This document shows positions 1 to 9,145 of a stretch of 64,000 bases of DNA, one piece after another. Location of the stretch: NCBI RefSeq assembly GCF_021535135.1, contig NZ_CP091036.1:434001-498000 (forward strand), read 5' to 3'. The translations under genes and the position numbers were made by a program. Position 1 is the first letter of the stretch, and every line of letters starts with the position of its first letter. A model generated the notes under the pieces. It saw only the letters and a list, made by a program, of their open reading frames with translations, did not search any database and was not told the origin of the DNA. This stretch comes from Antarcticibacterium sp. 1MA-6-2 (lineage in GTDB: Bacteria > Bacteroidota > Bacteroidia > Flavobacteriales > Flavobacteriaceae).

Positions 1-2
1 TT

Positions 3-853
3 ATAACGAAAATTATTCTGCTTTTCAATTTGAAGATATTGGATTTAGCAAATTTCCGCCTCTTGTAGATGCTTTTGGTACTATGAATTTAAATATTGGA
101 AAATTTGATCCTCTTCTTTTTCAAATGGTAGAAGGAGTACCCTCAACTACACCTTTACTGGCAACCTATGAGGAAGGTACATCTAAAAGAGCCTTTTTAT
201 TGGGAGAGAATATATGGAAATGGCGAGCACAATCATTTGTAGATAATAACAACTTCGAGGCGTTTGACAATTTCTTCGGAAAAATGGTGCAGTACCTGGC
301 ATCCTCTCAAAAGAGAGACCGACTTACGGTGGATGTGAAAAATTTCTTTGCTGAAAATGAGGAGATCATAGTTTCGGCTCAATTCTTTGATCAAAATTTT
401 CAGTTTAATCCTGGCGCCCAGCTCAATTTAACTTTGGTCAACACCGAAAGTAACACAAAGTTGGAGGCGCAAATGCTCCCTGATAATAACAGATATATTT
501 TTAGTGCAGATAATCTCGAGGCTGGGGAGTATAATTATACTGTTAGGGAAGCTACTTCAGGAATTTCGAGAAGTGGAACTTTTACAGTACTGGAGTATAA
601 TGTTGAACAACAGTTTTCTTCAGCAAATATTTCTAAACTTAGAAACCTGGCATTTTCTGTTGGAAGTGAAGTATATTTTCTCGATACTCCCGGCCAGTTA
701 ATATCAGATCTGCTGGAGGACAATCGTTACCCAAGCTTGCAAAAAAGCCACGAAAAAGCCGTACCTTTGATAAGTTGGAAAATTTTACTAATCCTGCTCA
801 TTTTCAGCCTTAGTGCTGAGTGGTTTACACGAAAATACTTCGGCTTAATTTAA
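3..853 (+). CDS. C-terminal part of a membrane-anchored protein (VWA/BatA-like), cut by window start
   Basis: The reading frame is open from the first bases, so the N-terminus lies outside the window. The visible part has a probable beta-sandwich domain (roughly the middle 100 residues, with an AGEYNYTVRE-type Ig-like strand pattern) and ends with one hydrophobic helix (SWKILLILLIFSLSAEW) and a short basic tail. This layout resembles large flavobacterial membrane proteins with von Willebrand A or glutamine-amidotransferase-like N-terminal domains and a final membrane anchor, but no VWA motif is visible here, so that assignment is inference. It ends 20 bases before the prohibitin gene and may be cotranscribed with it. 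Confidence 0.5.
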   Translation, partial: NENYSAFQFEDIGFSKFPPLVDAFGTMNLNIGKFDPLLFQMVEGVPSTTPLLATYEEGTSKRAFLLGENIWKWRAQSFVDNNNFEAFDNFFGKMVQYLASSQKRDRLTVDVKNFFAENEEIIVSAQFFDQNFQFNPGAQLNLTLVNTESNTKLEAQMLPDNNRYIFSADNLEAGEYNYTVREATSGISRSGTFTVLEYNVEQQFSSANISKLRNLAFSVGSEVYFLDTPGQLISDLLEDNRYPSLQKSHEKAVPLISWKILLILLIFSLSAEWFTRKYFGLI

Positions 854-873
854 TAATATCAACAATTAACTTT

Positions 874-1686
874 ATGGATAGATTACCAAAAATTGGATTG
901 CCAATTTTATTTGTAGTAATAGTATTAATTATACTTATTGCCAAATCTACAGTTACAATTAATTCCGGAGAGGCCGGGGTGTTATATCAAACTTTTGGGG
1001 GAGGTGTTGTCACAGATGAAGAACCTTTGGGAGAAGGATTCCACGTTGTGGCTCCCTGGAACAGAGTCTTTGTATACGAAGTTCGCCAGCAGTCACTTGA
1101 TGAAAAAATGCAGGTTCTTTCTTCAAATGGTTTGGAAATCAATCTGGATGCCACTGTTTGGTTTCAACCGTCTTATTCCAACCTGGGAAAACTTCATCAG
1201 GAAAGAGGGGAAGATTATATTCAAAGGGTGTTGCAACCTGCCATTCGTTCTGCAGCAAGAAGTGTTGTAGGTAGATATATTCCGGAGCAACTTTATGCAA
1301 GTAAGAGAGAAGCAATTCAAAGAGAGATCTTCGAAGAGACCCAGATCCTGCTTCAAAATCAATATGTGCAGATCAACGAGGTACTGGTGAGAGATGTCTC
1401 TTTACCACCTACTATCAAGGACGCAATTGAAAGAAAGCTACGCCAGGAACAGGAGTCGCTGGAATACGTTTTCCGTCTTACAAAAGCTGAACAGGAAGCC
1501 GAAAGACAAAGAATTGAATCGGAAGGTAAGGCTCGTGCTAACCAGATCTTAAGTGCATCTCTTAATGATCAAATTCTTAAGGAAAAAGGGATTCAGGCGA
1601 CATTAGAGCTCTCAAAATCACCTAATGCAAAAGTGGTAGTTATTGGTGGAGGCGACGGGATGCCTTTAATTTTGGGTGATAATTAA
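874..1686 (+). CDS. Prohibitin/SPFH-family membrane protein
   Basis: 270 residues. One N-terminal membrane helix (about residues 5-25, LPILFVVIVLIILIA) is followed by an SPFH/band-7 domain starting at STVTINSGEAGVLYQTFGGG, and then a charged coiled coil rich in EAERQRIESEGKA-type repeats. These are hallmarks of prohibitin-like scaffolds, which form large membrane rings and associate with membrane proteases. I chose the ATG at 874 because the transmembrane helix follows directly; an in-frame start at 820 would overlap the preceding gene and adds a segment without family character. Prohibitin next to the his operon fits flavobacterial genome order. No frameshift. Confidence 0.88.
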   Translation: MDRLPKIGLPILFVVIVLIILIAKSTVTINSGEAGVLYQTFGGGVVTDEEPLGEGFHVVAPWNRVFVYEVRQQSLDEKMQVLSSNGLEINLDATVWFQPSYSNLGKLHQERGEDYIQRVLQPAIRSAARSVVGRYIPEQLYASKREAIQREIFEETQILLQNQYVQINEVLVRDVSLPPTIKDAIERKLRQEQESLEYVFRLTKAEQEAERQRIESEGKARANQILSASLNDQILKEKGIQATLELSKSPNAKVVVIGGGDGMPLILGDN

Positions 1687-1739
1687 TTTAGACAATTCAT
1701 AAAAATTTAAAATTTTATTTTTTTTCTGAAAAATTAAAT

Positions 1740-1747
1740 TAGCTTTG
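1740..1747 (+). promoter_or_regulatory. Bacteroidota -7 promoter box of the his operon
   Basis: TAGCTTTG matches the TAnnTTTG -7 consensus of Bacteroidota. No clear TTG -33 element is visible upstream in the A/T-rich tract. The box lies 7 bases before the leader-peptide ATG at 1755, so the transcript probably starts at or almost at that ATG, making the leader nearly leaderless. Confidence 0.5.
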
Positions 1748-1754
1748 TATCACA

Positions 1755-1811
1755 ATGATAAAAATTCAATTACATCACCATCATTTATTCTTCTGCGCTC
1801 AGGCGAGGTGA
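1755..1811 (+). CDS. hisL: Histidine operon leader peptide
   Basis: An 18-codon frame, MIKIQLHHHHLFFCAQAR, with four consecutive His codons followed by Leu-Phe-Phe. It sits between the promoter box and a strong intrinsic terminator, about 120 bases ahead of hisG. Runs of the regulatory amino acid in a short leader ORF before a terminator are the classic sign of ribosome-mediated attenuation, as in enterobacterial his operons. When charged tRNA-His is scarce the ribosome should stall on the His run and favour an antiterminator. The peptide itself is unlikely to have a function. I did not resolve the antiterminator pairing by hand. Confidence 0.85.
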   Translation: MIKIQLHHHHLFFCAQAR

Positions 1812-1841
1812 ATAGGTATGTAGTTAACTAACATATTTTTT

Positions 1842-1873
1842 AAACCCGTTTGAGCAATCAAACGGGTTTTTTA
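1842..1873 (+). terminator. Attenuator terminator of the his operon
   Basis: An 11-bp perfect stem, AAACCCGTTTG with CAAACGGGTTT, a 6-base loop and a following T run. It lies 30 bases after the leader stop codon and before hisG, so it would end transcription when the leader is translated freely. Confidence 0.85.
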
Positions 1874-1881
1874 TTTCAAAT

Positions 1882-1914
1882 AAACCTCACAGGTTTTCAA
1901 AACCTGTGAGGTTT
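1882..1914. repeat. Perfect 16-bp palindrome between attenuator and hisG
   Basis: Two 16-base arms (AAACCTCACAGGTTTT and its exact complement) separated by a single C. It lies 8 bases after the attenuator T run and 18 bases before the hisG ATG. Its sequence resembles interspersed palindromes I know from flavobacterial intergenic regions; this is recollection, not a search. It could form a very stable hairpin in mRNA that reads through the attenuator. Confidence 0.8.
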
Positions 1915-1932
1915 GGTAAAACATCGATTAAA

Positions 1933-2798
1933 ATGACTAAAGAAAAATTACGTATTGCAATTCAAAAGTCGGGAAGGCTAAATGAAGATTCCCTTCAAAT
2001 CCTTAAAGATGCTTAGGTATTTCTATAGATAATGGAAAGGAGCAACTTAAGGCGGTTTCCAGAAATTTTCCGCTGGAAGTTCTATATTTAAGGAATGGAG
2101 ATATTCCGCAGTACCTGCGGGATGGGGTTGTAGATGTTGCGATTCTGGGAGAAAATGTTTTGGTGGAGAAAGGGGAGGATATTATTAGAGGTGAAAAGCT
2201 CGGTTTCTCTAAGTGCAGAGTTTCAATGGCAGTCCCAAAGTCAATGAAATATTCCGGAATAGAAGATCTTGACGGAAAAAAAATTGCTACTTCTTATCCA
2301 AATACTGTTCAGGCCTTTCTTAAGGAAAAAGGTATTGAAGCAGAACTTCATATCATTAACGGTTCTGTTGAGATAGCTCCAAATATTGGTCTTGCAGATG
2401 CAATTTGTGATATCGTTTCCAGTGGGAGTACACTTTTTAAAAATAACCTTAAGGAAGTTGAAGTAATGTTGAAGAGTGAGGCCATCCTGGCAATCTCTCC
2501 TAATATTACTGAAGAAAGGCAGGTAATACTGGAAAAATTACAATTCAGGCTAAAATCTGTGCTGAATGCCCGTACCTCCAAATACATACTTTTAAACGCT
2601 CCTAACGATAAGATTGAAGCTATAGCCAGGCTTCTTCCGGGAATGCGTAGTCCGACTATTTTACCTCTTGCAGAAAAAGGCTGGAGTTCAGTTCATACGG
2701 TTATTAGTGAGGAGCGCTTTTGGGAGGTAATTGATCAGCTTAAGGAGAATGGCGCTGAAGGCATCCTTGTGGCACCGATTGAGAAAATGGTGCTTTAA
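1933..2798 (+). CDS. hisG: ATP phosphoribosyltransferase HisG (frame interrupted by a 2-base insertion)
   Basis: First step of histidine synthesis: ATP plus PRPP gives phosphoribosyl-ATP. The frame begins MTKEKLRIAIQKSGRLNEDSL, stops at a TAG at 2014, and resumes two bases out of phase as GISIDNGKEQLKAVSRNFP; removing TA at 2014-2015 (GCT-TA-GGT) gives 287 residues, the expected long-form HisG length with the C-terminal ACT-like regulatory domain (last about 75 residues), which usually mediates histidine feedback. The PRPP-site region around VDVAILGENVL and the DAICDIVSSG segment are intact. It is the first structural gene of the operon, under the leader attenuator. The break fits the insertion pattern seen across this window, so I treat the gene as functional. 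Confidence 0.9.
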
Positions 2799-2825
2799 TT
2801 TAGTTTCTACTAATTATTAAACAAA

Positions 2826-4122
2826 ATGAATAAGATTTACAATCCTGCCAGGGAAGACTGGAATGATATTTTGAAGCGTCCCACACAAACCGTGGAAGAC
2901 ATAGAAGCTACGGTAATTGAGATTTTTTCTGAAATAAAATCAAAAGGAGACACCGCAGTAGCAAAGTATTCAGGGCTGTTCGATGGTGTAAAACCCGGAA
3001 CTGTTGCTGTTTCCAAAGGTGAAATTGACGAAGCAAAGGCTGCAGTTTCAGAAGAACTTAAAGCTGCTATTCAACTTGCTAAGAGCAATATTGAGAAATT
3101 TCACGAGGCTCAGAAGTCTGCTAAAGTAGAAGTGACAACTTCAAATGGGGTAGAGTGTTGGCAGGAAAAGCGCCCAATCCAGAAAGTGGGCCTATATATT
3201 CCGGGAGGATCTGCACCTCTATTTTCGACAATTTTAATGTTGGCAATTCCTGCTAAAATTGCAGGTTGTAAAGAGATTATTTTATGCACTCCACCGAATA
3301 AAGAGGAGAAAATAAATCCTGTTATTCTTTATACTGCTGATCTTTGTGGAGTGACCAACATTTTCAAAATAGGAGGGATCCAGGCCATTGGAGCAATGAC
3401 ATTTGGTACTGAAACTGTTCCCGAAGTTTTTAAAATCTTTGGTCCCGGAAATCAATTTGTGACAGTTGCCAAGCAGCTTGCCACAAAATACAACGTTTCT
3501 ATTGATATGCTTAGCTGGCCCTTCGGAACTGCTTGTAGTGGCAGATGATACAGCAAAGGCAGCCTTTGTTGCTTCAGATTTACTGAGCCAGGCGGAACAC
3601 GGGGCAGATAGCCAGGTAATTCTGATTTCAACATCCAAGCAGCTACTGGAGAAAGTAGAGCAGGAAATTGAAAATCAGCTGGAGGTTCTTCCACGAAAAA
3701 ACATTGCAGCAAAGGCAATAGAAAATTCAAAGCTTATCTTTGTACCTGATGATAATATAGCTTTGGAGCTGATCAACGAATATGGACCTGAGCATTTTAT
3801 AATTTGTACTGAAAATCCCGGTTTTTATGCTGAAGGTATAGAAAATGCGGGTTCTGTCTTCATTGGCAATTACACTCCGGAAAGTGCAGGGGATTATGCT
3901 TCAGGAACTAATCATACTTTGCCTACCAATGGTTATGCGAAGCAGTATAGCGGAGTGAACTTAGACAGCTTCATGAAAAGTATGACTTTTCAAAAAATTT
4001 CTGAAGAAGGAATAAAAACAATTGGTCCGGCTATAGAGTTGATGGCCGAAGCAGAAGGACTGCAGGCACATAAGAATGCTGTAACGCTGCGACTAAAGGA
4101 GTTAGAACAGAATAATAATTGA
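2826..4122 (+). CDS. hisD: Histidinol dehydrogenase HisD (frame interrupted by a 1-base insertion)
   Basis: Zinc- and NAD-dependent enzyme oxidising histidinol to histidine in the last two steps. Two overlapping frames join into one 431-residue protein if the A at 3513 is removed (CTT-A-GCTGG), restoring the family segment SIDMLAGPSELLVVAD. Other hallmarks are visible: GLYIPGGSAPL, FGPGNQFV, the GPEHFIICTENPG block and SGTNHTLPT with its zinc/catalytic His. The start ATG at 2826 lies 27 bases after hisG and hisC begins 7 bases after its end, so it is in operon position. The break falls in the most conserved block of the enzyme, which argues for a sequence error rather than a pseudogene in an otherwise complete pathway. 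Confidence 0.92.
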
Positions 4123-4129
4123 AGTTGTA

Positions 4130-5209
4130 ATGACGGCAAGTACTACAAATAAAACAGGTTTTGATTTAAGAAACCTGGTAAGGCCAAACGTGGCGAAATT
4201 AAAACCCTACTCTTCGGCGCGGGATGAATATCAGTCAATAAGCGCGAAAATGATCTTTCTCGATGCAAATGAGAACCCCTTTGCCACAGATGTTAACTCA
4301 GTACCTGACCCTCAACAGAGAAATCTAAAAGCTCAATTGGCGGCTTTAAAAGATGTAGAAGAAAATGAGATGCTTCTGGGGAATGGGAGTGATGAAGTTC
4401 TGGACCTTATCTTTAGGGCGTTTTGTGAACCGGGAAAAGATAATGTTATTACTTTACCACCCACCTACGGGATGTATAAAGTTTTGGCTGACATTAATAA
4501 TATTGAAAACAGGGAAGTTTTACTTACTTCGAAATTTGAACCTGATGTTCAGGAAATTCTTAAAAATATAAACGGGCACACAAAACTTTTGTTTCTGTGT
4601 TCTCCAAATAATCCTACCGGAAATTCTTTTTCTGAAGAAAGCATTTTTGAACTCCTGAAGAATTTCCATGGTCTGGTAATAATTGATGAGGCTTATATTG
4701 ACTTTTCTGAAAAAGAGAGCTGGCTGAAAAATCTTCAGAAATATCCCAATCTGGTTATCACTCAAACATTGTCCAAAGCTTATGGTATGGCCGGAATCCG
4801 ACTTGGGATCTGCTACGCTTCAGCAGAAATTATTGAGGTTCTGAATAAAATAAAACCTCCGTACAATGTGAATGAGCTAACTCAAAAAAGGGCTTCAGAA
4901 AGAGTAGATTCTAAAGAAGATGTAATTTCAGAAGTTGCTGATATTCTTGAAAATAGAGAGACGTTATCTAAAGCTTTAAGTGAAGTTAATTTTGTAAAAA
5001 AAGTGTATCCGTCAGATGCTAATTTTATCCTTGCTAAAGTCGATGACGCCACCACCAGGTACAATCAATTGATTGCAAAAGGAATAGTGATTAGAAACAG
5101 AACGACCCAGCCTTTGTGTAAAAATACATTAAGGTTTACCGTTGGAACTCAAGAAGAAAATGAAAAACTTATAGGTGCTCTTAAGGCCCTGGAGAAAGAA
5201 GAAATATGA
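4130..5209 (+). CDS. hisC: Histidinol-phosphate aminotransferase HisC
   Basis: PLP-dependent class I/II aminotransferase converting imidazole-acetol phosphate to histidinol phosphate. 359 residues, close to the usual 350-360. Seen motifs: LDANENPF near the N-terminus, [36 protein letters not shown] and the PLP-lysine segment [16 protein letters not shown]. The stop overlaps the hisB ATG by four bases (ATGA), which suggests translational coupling. Intact frame. Confidence 0.96.
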   Translation: MTASTTNKTGFDLRNLVRPNVAKLKPYSSARDEYQSISAKMIFLDANENPFATDVNSVPDPQQRNLKAQLAALKDVEENEMLLGNGSDEVLDLIFRAFCEPGKDNVITLPPTYGMYKVLADINNIENREVLLTSKFEPDVQEILKNINGHTKLLFLCSPNNPTGNSFSEESIFELLKNFHGLVIIDEAYIDFSEKESWLKNLQKYPNLVITQTLSKAYGMAGIRLGICYASAEIIEVLNKIKPPYNVNELTQKRASERVDSKEDVISEVADILENRETLSKALSEVNFVKKVYPSDANFILAKVDDATTRYNQLIAKGIVIRNRTTQPLCKNTLRFTVGTQEENEKLIGALKALEKEEI

Positions 5210-6348
5210 AGAAAATATTATTTGTAGACAGGGACGGAACAATAATTCACGAACCTGAGGATTATCAAATTGATAACCTGGAGAAACTGGAATTTTATCC
5301 GCAGGCGCTGTACTATCTCACAAAAATTTCCAAAGAACTGGATTATGATCTTGTAATGGTGACCAATCAAGATGGTTTGGGCACAGAATCTTTTCCGGAA
5401 GATCAATTTTGGCCAATTCAGAAATTCATAGAGAAAACCTTTGCCAATGAAGGAGCCGGATTTGTTGAATCTCTGATTGACCGTACTTACGCAAAAGATA
5501 ATGCTCATACCCGAAAGCCTAATACTGGTTTATTAGAGGCGAAGTATTTGAACAATGAAAAGGAATACGATTTAAAGAATTCCTTTATGATAGGAGACAG
5601 GCTTACCGATATGGAATTTGCCTATAACTTCGGCGGAAAAGGAATTTTCATCGACACTCATGCCGAACTTGGTGCAGGAGAAATAAAGAACAATGTTGAG
5701 GAAGTAGAGAATTGCATCGCCTTAAAAACTGATAGCTGGAAGGAGATCTATGAATTCCTCAAATTGCAGGATCGTACTGCGGAAATTTCCCGCAAAACAA
5801 ATGAGACTGATATTTTCATAAAGCTCAATCTGGACGGTACAGGAAAATCTAATATCTCTACAGGAATAGCATTTTTTGATCATATGCTGGACCAACTGGC
5901 GCGGCACGGACAAATGGATCTGGAAATTAATGTCAAAGGAGATCTTGAAGTAGATGAGCACCACACGATTGAAGACACAGCTATAGCTTTAGGTGAGGTC
6001 TATCAAAAAGCATTGGGAAATAAGTTGGGAATTGAGCGATACGGTTTTTGTCTCCCAATGGATGACTGTCTCGCACAGGTGGCAATAGACTTTGGCGGAA
6101 GAAACTGGCTGGTATGGGAGGCTGAATTCAACCGGGAAATGGTAGGAAAAATGCCGACAGAAATGTTCTACCACTTCTTTAAATCTTTTTCTGATGGAGC
6201 AAAAGCTAACCTTAATATTAAAGCAGAAGGAACAAACGAGCATCACAAAATAGAAGCCATTTATAAAGCTTTTGCAAAAGCAATTAAAATGGCAGTTAAA
6301 AGAGATGCAGAAAAAATGATCCTGCCGTCAACAAAGGGAATGCTTTAA
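5206..6348 (+). CDS. hisB: Bifunctional histidinol-phosphatase / imidazoleglycerol-phosphate dehydratase HisB
   Basis: 380-residue fusion. Residues 1 to about 165 are a HAD phosphatase with VDRDGTI (nucleophile Asp), MVTNQDG and a K-P-N-T-G loop. From about 190 follows imidazoleglycerol-phosphate dehydratase with metal-binding [10 protein letters not shown] and [13 protein letters not shown] motifs. The fusion is well known from gamma-proteobacteria and is widespread in Bacteroidota. Its start overlaps the hisC stop. Intact frame. The gap to hisH is filled by a repeat-rich spacer. Confidence 0.96.
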   Translation: MKKILFVDRDGTIIHEPEDYQIDNLEKLEFYPQALYYLTKISKELDYDLVMVTNQDGLGTESFPEDQFWPIQKFIEKTFANEGAGFVESLIDRTYAKDNAHTRKPNTGLLEAKYLNNEKEYDLKNSFMIGDRLTDMEFAYNFGGKGIFIDTHAELGAGEIKNNVEEVENCIALKTDSWKEIYEFLKLQDRTAEISRKTNETDIFIKLNLDGTGKSNISTGIAFFDHMLDQLARHGQMDLEINVKGDLEVDEHHTIEDTAIALGEVYQKALGNKLGIERYGFCLPMDDCLAQVAIDFGGRNWLVWEAEFNREMVGKMPTEMFYHFFKSFSDGAKANLNIKAEGTNEHHKIEAIYKAFAKAIKMAVKRDAEKMILPSTKGML

Positions 6349-6441
6349 ATAGATGTGAGATATGAGAATTGAGTATTGAGATCCATGAGAGTTAAAATTT
6401 AGCCCTCAATACTTAATACTAACTACTCAATACTAAGAAAA
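6349..6441. repeat. TTGAGTA-type inverted repeats in the hisB-hisH gap
   Basis: The spacer carries GAGAATTGAGTATTGAG on the left and several CTCAATAC/CTACTCAATACT copies on the right, which can fold back on each other. Similar tracts fill the hisA-hisF and hisF-hisIE gaps. They may be a low-complexity interspersed element or an mRNA hairpin. Confidence 0.7.
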
Positions 6442-7035
6442 ATGAAAATAGCAATAGTAAATTACGGTGCAGGTAATATTCAAAGTATAAAATTTGCGGT
6501 GAGGAGACTGGGGCACGAGGCAGTATTAAGTAGCGATGCAGAAGAGATTAGGGCTGCAGACAAAGTAATATTTCCCGGGGTTGGAGAAGCTAGCAGTGCT
6601 ATGAGAATGTTAAGATCAACTGGTCTTGATACTGTTATTCCTACACTTACACAGCCTGTTTTAGGAATTTGTCTTGGAATGCAGTTAATGTGTCAATCTT
6701 CTGAAGAAGGCAATACTACAGGTCTTGGAATTTTTGACGCAAAAGTAGTGAGATTTAACAATAGTCAGAAAGTGCCGCAGATAGGGTGGAACAAGATCTA
6801 TGATCTTAAATCTGACCTTTTTGATGGTGTTGAAGAAAACGAATACATCTATCTGGTCCATAGTTATTATATTCCGGAATGCACAGAAACCATAGCCTCT
6901 ACAGAATATGGAGTGGAATACACATCTGCCATTAAAAAGAACAATTTTTACGGGGTACAATTTCATCCGGAAAAAAGTAGCACAGCAGGAGAGAAAATTT
7001 TGAGAAACTTTCTGAAGTTAGAAGTACAAAGTTAA
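6442..7035 (+). CDS. hisH: Imidazole glycerol phosphate synthase, glutamine amidotransferase subunit HisH
   Basis: 197 residues, usual family length. Class I glutamine amidotransferase with the oxyanion/nucleophile motif VLGICLGMQLM (catalytic Cys), an N-terminal NYGAGNIQSI segment, and the His-Glu pair in GVQFHPEKS. It supplies ammonia to HisF. Follows hisB after the repeat spacer and precedes an inserted four-helix-bundle gene. Intact frame. Confidence 0.96.
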   Translation: MKIAIVNYGAGNIQSIKFAVRRLGHEAVLSSDAEEIRAADKVIFPGVGEASSAMRMLRSTGLDTVIPTLTQPVLGICLGMQLMCQSSEEGNTTGLGIFDAKVVRFNNSQKVPQIGWNKIYDLKSDLFDGVEENEYIYLVHSYYIPECTETIASTEYGVEYTSAIKKNNFYGVQFHPEKSSTAGEKILRNFLKLEVQS

Positions 7036-7058
7036 AAGTACGAAGTAAAACAAAAATA

Positions 7059-7415
7059 GTGATGAAGGATCTAAAATTACGAACGAAACAATTTGCTGTA
7101 GACTGCTGGTTCTTATGTAGTAAAATTCCTCATTCCCGTGAATATAATGCATATGTGAATCAGTTACTTAGATCTTCTAGTTCTGTAGGGGCAAATTACA
7201 GGGCTTCTCAAAGAGGAAAATCAACAGCAGATTTTATAAATAAGCTCAAAATTGTTGAAGAAGAGACAGATGAAAGTATGTATTTTCTTGAACTGCTAAT
7301 GGAGGTTTATGGTAAAGAAACCGAAAAGCTTAAATTGTTACATTCTGAAGCCAGTGAAATCCTCGCTATTATTGTTGCTTCTATAAATACAGCCAGACGA
7401 AATCAAAAAGGATAA
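7059..7415 (+). CDS. Four-helix-bundle protein (23S rRNA intervening-sequence family) inside the his operon
   Basis: 118 residues, all-helical pattern with the family features LRTKQFAVDCW near the start, RSSSSVGANYRASQRGKS in the middle and LLHSEASEILAIIVASINTARRN at the end. Homologues were first found in rRNA intervening sequences, form pentamers or four-helix bundles, and have no agreed function. It has no known role in histidine synthesis yet sits between hisH and hisA in the same orientation. It is flanked on both sides by AGTTAGAAGT / AACTTCTAAC-type repeats in inverted orientation, which suggests it arrived as a small cassette. The start could be the first or second Met. Confidence 0.85.
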   Translation: MMKDLKLRTKQFAVDCWFLCSKIPHSREYNAYVNQLLRSSSSVGANYRASQRGKSTADFINKLKIVEEETDESMYFLELLMEVYGKETEKLKLLHSEASEILAIIVASINTARRNQKG

Positions 7416-7463
7416 ACTTCTAACTTCTAACTTCTAACTTTTAACTTTTAACTTTTAACTTTA
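7415..7463. repeat. Heptamer repeat tract downstream of the IVS gene
   Basis: Seven consecutive heptamer-like units: AACTTCT three times, AACTTTT three times, then AACTTT, ending just before the hisA ATG. The complementary motif (GTTAGAAGTACAAAGTTAAAAGTACGAAGT) lies on the other side of the gene around 7015-7047, so the four-helix-bundle gene is bracketed by imperfect inverted repeats. Confidence 0.8.
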
Positions 7464-7464
7464 A

Positions 7465-8202
7465 ATGAGAATAATACCAGCCATAGATATCATTGACGGG
7501 AAGTGCGTACGACTTTCTAAAGGAGATTATAGTACCAAAAAGATATATAATGAGAATCCGCTGGAAGTGGCTAAAGAATTTGAAGCTCACGGAATTAATT
7601 ATCTGCACCTGGTAGATTTGGATGGGGCTAAGTCGAAGGAAATAGTCAATCATAAAGTACTTGAGAAGATAGCTACCCAAACTGGTCTAAAAATAGATTT
7701 CGGCGGAGGATTAAAATCTGATAAAGATTTGGAAATAGCATTTGAAAGTGGTGCAAACCAGGTAACTGGTGGAAGTATAGCTGTAAAGGATCCTGATACT
7801 TTTATATCGTGGCTTGAAAAATATGGCAGTGAAAAAATAATTCTTGGTGCCGATGCGAACAACGAGAAAGTTGCTATAAGCGGATGGCAGGAGGAATCAT
7901 CAAAAAAACTCATCCCTTTTATTCAGAAGTATCAGCAGAAAGGGGTAAAGTATGTTATTTGTACAGATATTTCAAAGGATGGAATGCTTGAAGGACCATC
8001 TTTTGATCTATATCGTAAAATTCTTGAATACACTTCAGAAGGAAATAATGGTATTAAATTAATAGCTTCCGGAGGAATTTCAACTTTTGATGAATTACCG
8101 AGGTTGGCAGAAATTGGATGTGAGGGCACAATAATAGGAAAAGCTATTTATGAGGGAAGAATTAGTCTTCAGCAATTGGAAAAATTTATAATTAATCAGT
8201 AG
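7465..8202 (+). CDS. hisA: Phosphoribosylformimino-5-aminoimidazole carboxamide ribotide isomerase HisA
   Basis: 245 residues, a (beta/alpha)8 barrel. Catalytic Asp in [12 protein letters not shown], phosphate loops at [13 protein letters not shown] and LIASGGIST, and the second catalytic Asp in [11 protein letters not shown]. It isomerises ProFAR to PRFAR. Its ATG begins directly after the heptamer repeat tract, so the ribosome-binding region is made of repeat sequence. Intact frame. Confidence 0.96.
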   Translation: MRIIPAIDIIDGKCVRLSKGDYSTKKIYNENPLEVAKEFEAHGINYLHLVDLDGAKSKEIVNHKVLEKIATQTGLKIDFGGGLKSDKDLEIAFESGANQVTGGSIAVKDPDTFISWLEKYGSEKIILGADANNEKVAISGWQEESSKKLIPFIQKYQQKGVKYVICTDISKDGMLEGPSFDLYRKILEYTSEGNNGIKLIASGGISTFDELPRLAEIGCEGTIIGKAIYEGRISLQQLEKFIINQ

Positions 8203-8277
8203 TTAGTACAGAGAATTGAGTATGACTAAAATTTAGCTGCTCACTACTCATTACTCACTACTCACTACTAAAAAAAT
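8203..8277. repeat. CTCACTAC/ATTGAGTA repeats in the hisA-hisF gap
   Basis: Contains GAGAATTGAGTATGAC followed by AAAATTTAGCTG and four CTCACTAC/CTCATTAC copies. The arrangement (GAGAATTGAGTAT, then AAATTTAGC, then CTCA-rich tract) repeats that of the hisB-hisH gap, so both gaps carry the same element. Confidence 0.65.
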
Positions 8278-9033
8278 ATGCTAACAAAAAGAATAATTCC
8301 CTGTCTGGATATTAAAGATGGTCGAACTGTAAAAGGAGTCAATTTTCTTGACCTTCGGGATGCGGGGGATCCTGTAGAACTGGCAGAAATCTATGCTCTT
8401 TCAGGAGCTGATGAACTGGTTTTCCTGGATATTTCAGCCACTGAAGAAAAAAGGAAAACCCTGGCTGACCTCGTACTACGGGTGGCAGAGCGGGTGAATA
8501 TTCCGTTTACTGTGGGTGGCGGAATAGCCTCGGTTGAAGATGTAGATATTCTTCTTCAGAATGGAGCCGATAAGGTTTCTGTGAACTCTTCCGCAGTTAA
8601 AAATCCGCAGCTCATTAATAACCTTGCAGCAAAGTTTGGGAGCCAATGTATTACAGTTGCGATAGATGCCAAAGAAATAGATGGGGAATGGCTGGTACAT
8701 CTGGTGGGAGGAAAAGTTCCTACAGATCTCAACCTGTTTAAATGGGCTAAAGAAGTAGAAAAAAGGGGAGCCGGAGAAATCCTGTTTACCTCGATGAATA
8801 ATGACGGAACAAAAGAAGGCTTTGCAAATGAGGCTCTCGCCAGACTTTCGGAAGAATTAAATATTCCTATTATTGCATCGGGTGGTGCAGGAAATATGCA
8901 ACACTTCTGTGATGCGTTTTTAAAAGGAAAAGCTGACGCCGCATTGGCAGCGAGCGTTTTTCACTTTAAAGAAATTGAGATAAAGGACCTGAAAGAAGAA
9001 CTGAGACGGAATAAAGTGGAAGTAAGGCTATAA
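8278..9033 (+). CDS. hisF: Imidazole glycerol phosphate synthase, cyclase subunit HisF
   Basis: 251 residues, (beta/alpha)8 barrel. Starts [20 protein letters not shown] with the catalytic Asp, has PFTVGGGI and IIASGGAG phosphate loops and the second catalytic Asp in [13 protein letters not shown]. Partner of HisH; makes imidazole glycerol phosphate and AICAR. Intact frame. Confidence 0.97.
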   Translation: MLTKRIIPCLDIKDGRTVKGVNFLDLRDAGDPVELAEIYALSGADELVFLDISATEEKRKTLADLVLRVAERVNIPFTVGGGIASVEDVDILLQNGADKVSVNSSAVKNPQLINNLAAKFGSQCITVAIDAKEIDGEWLVHLVGGKVPTDLNLFKWAKEVEKRGAGEILFTSMNNDGTKEGFANEALARLSEELNIPIIASGGAGNMQHFCDAFLKGKADAALAASVFHFKEIEIKDLKEELRRNKVEVRL

Positions 9034-9145
9034 CAGGTATGGGGAATTGAGTAGTGAGTAGTGAGATTTGAGATGAGCACAAGAAGTGGATGATATGTAA
9101 TCCCGCTCTGTTATTTCTCAGGTAATAAGACAATAATATAATTCA
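9034..9145. repeat. GAGTAGTGAG repeats in the hisF-hisIE gap
   Basis: GGGAATTGAGTAGTGAGTAGTGAGATTTGAG, again the left arm of the element seen in the two earlier his gaps but without the CTCA-rich right arm. The remainder is featureless. Confidence 0.55.
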
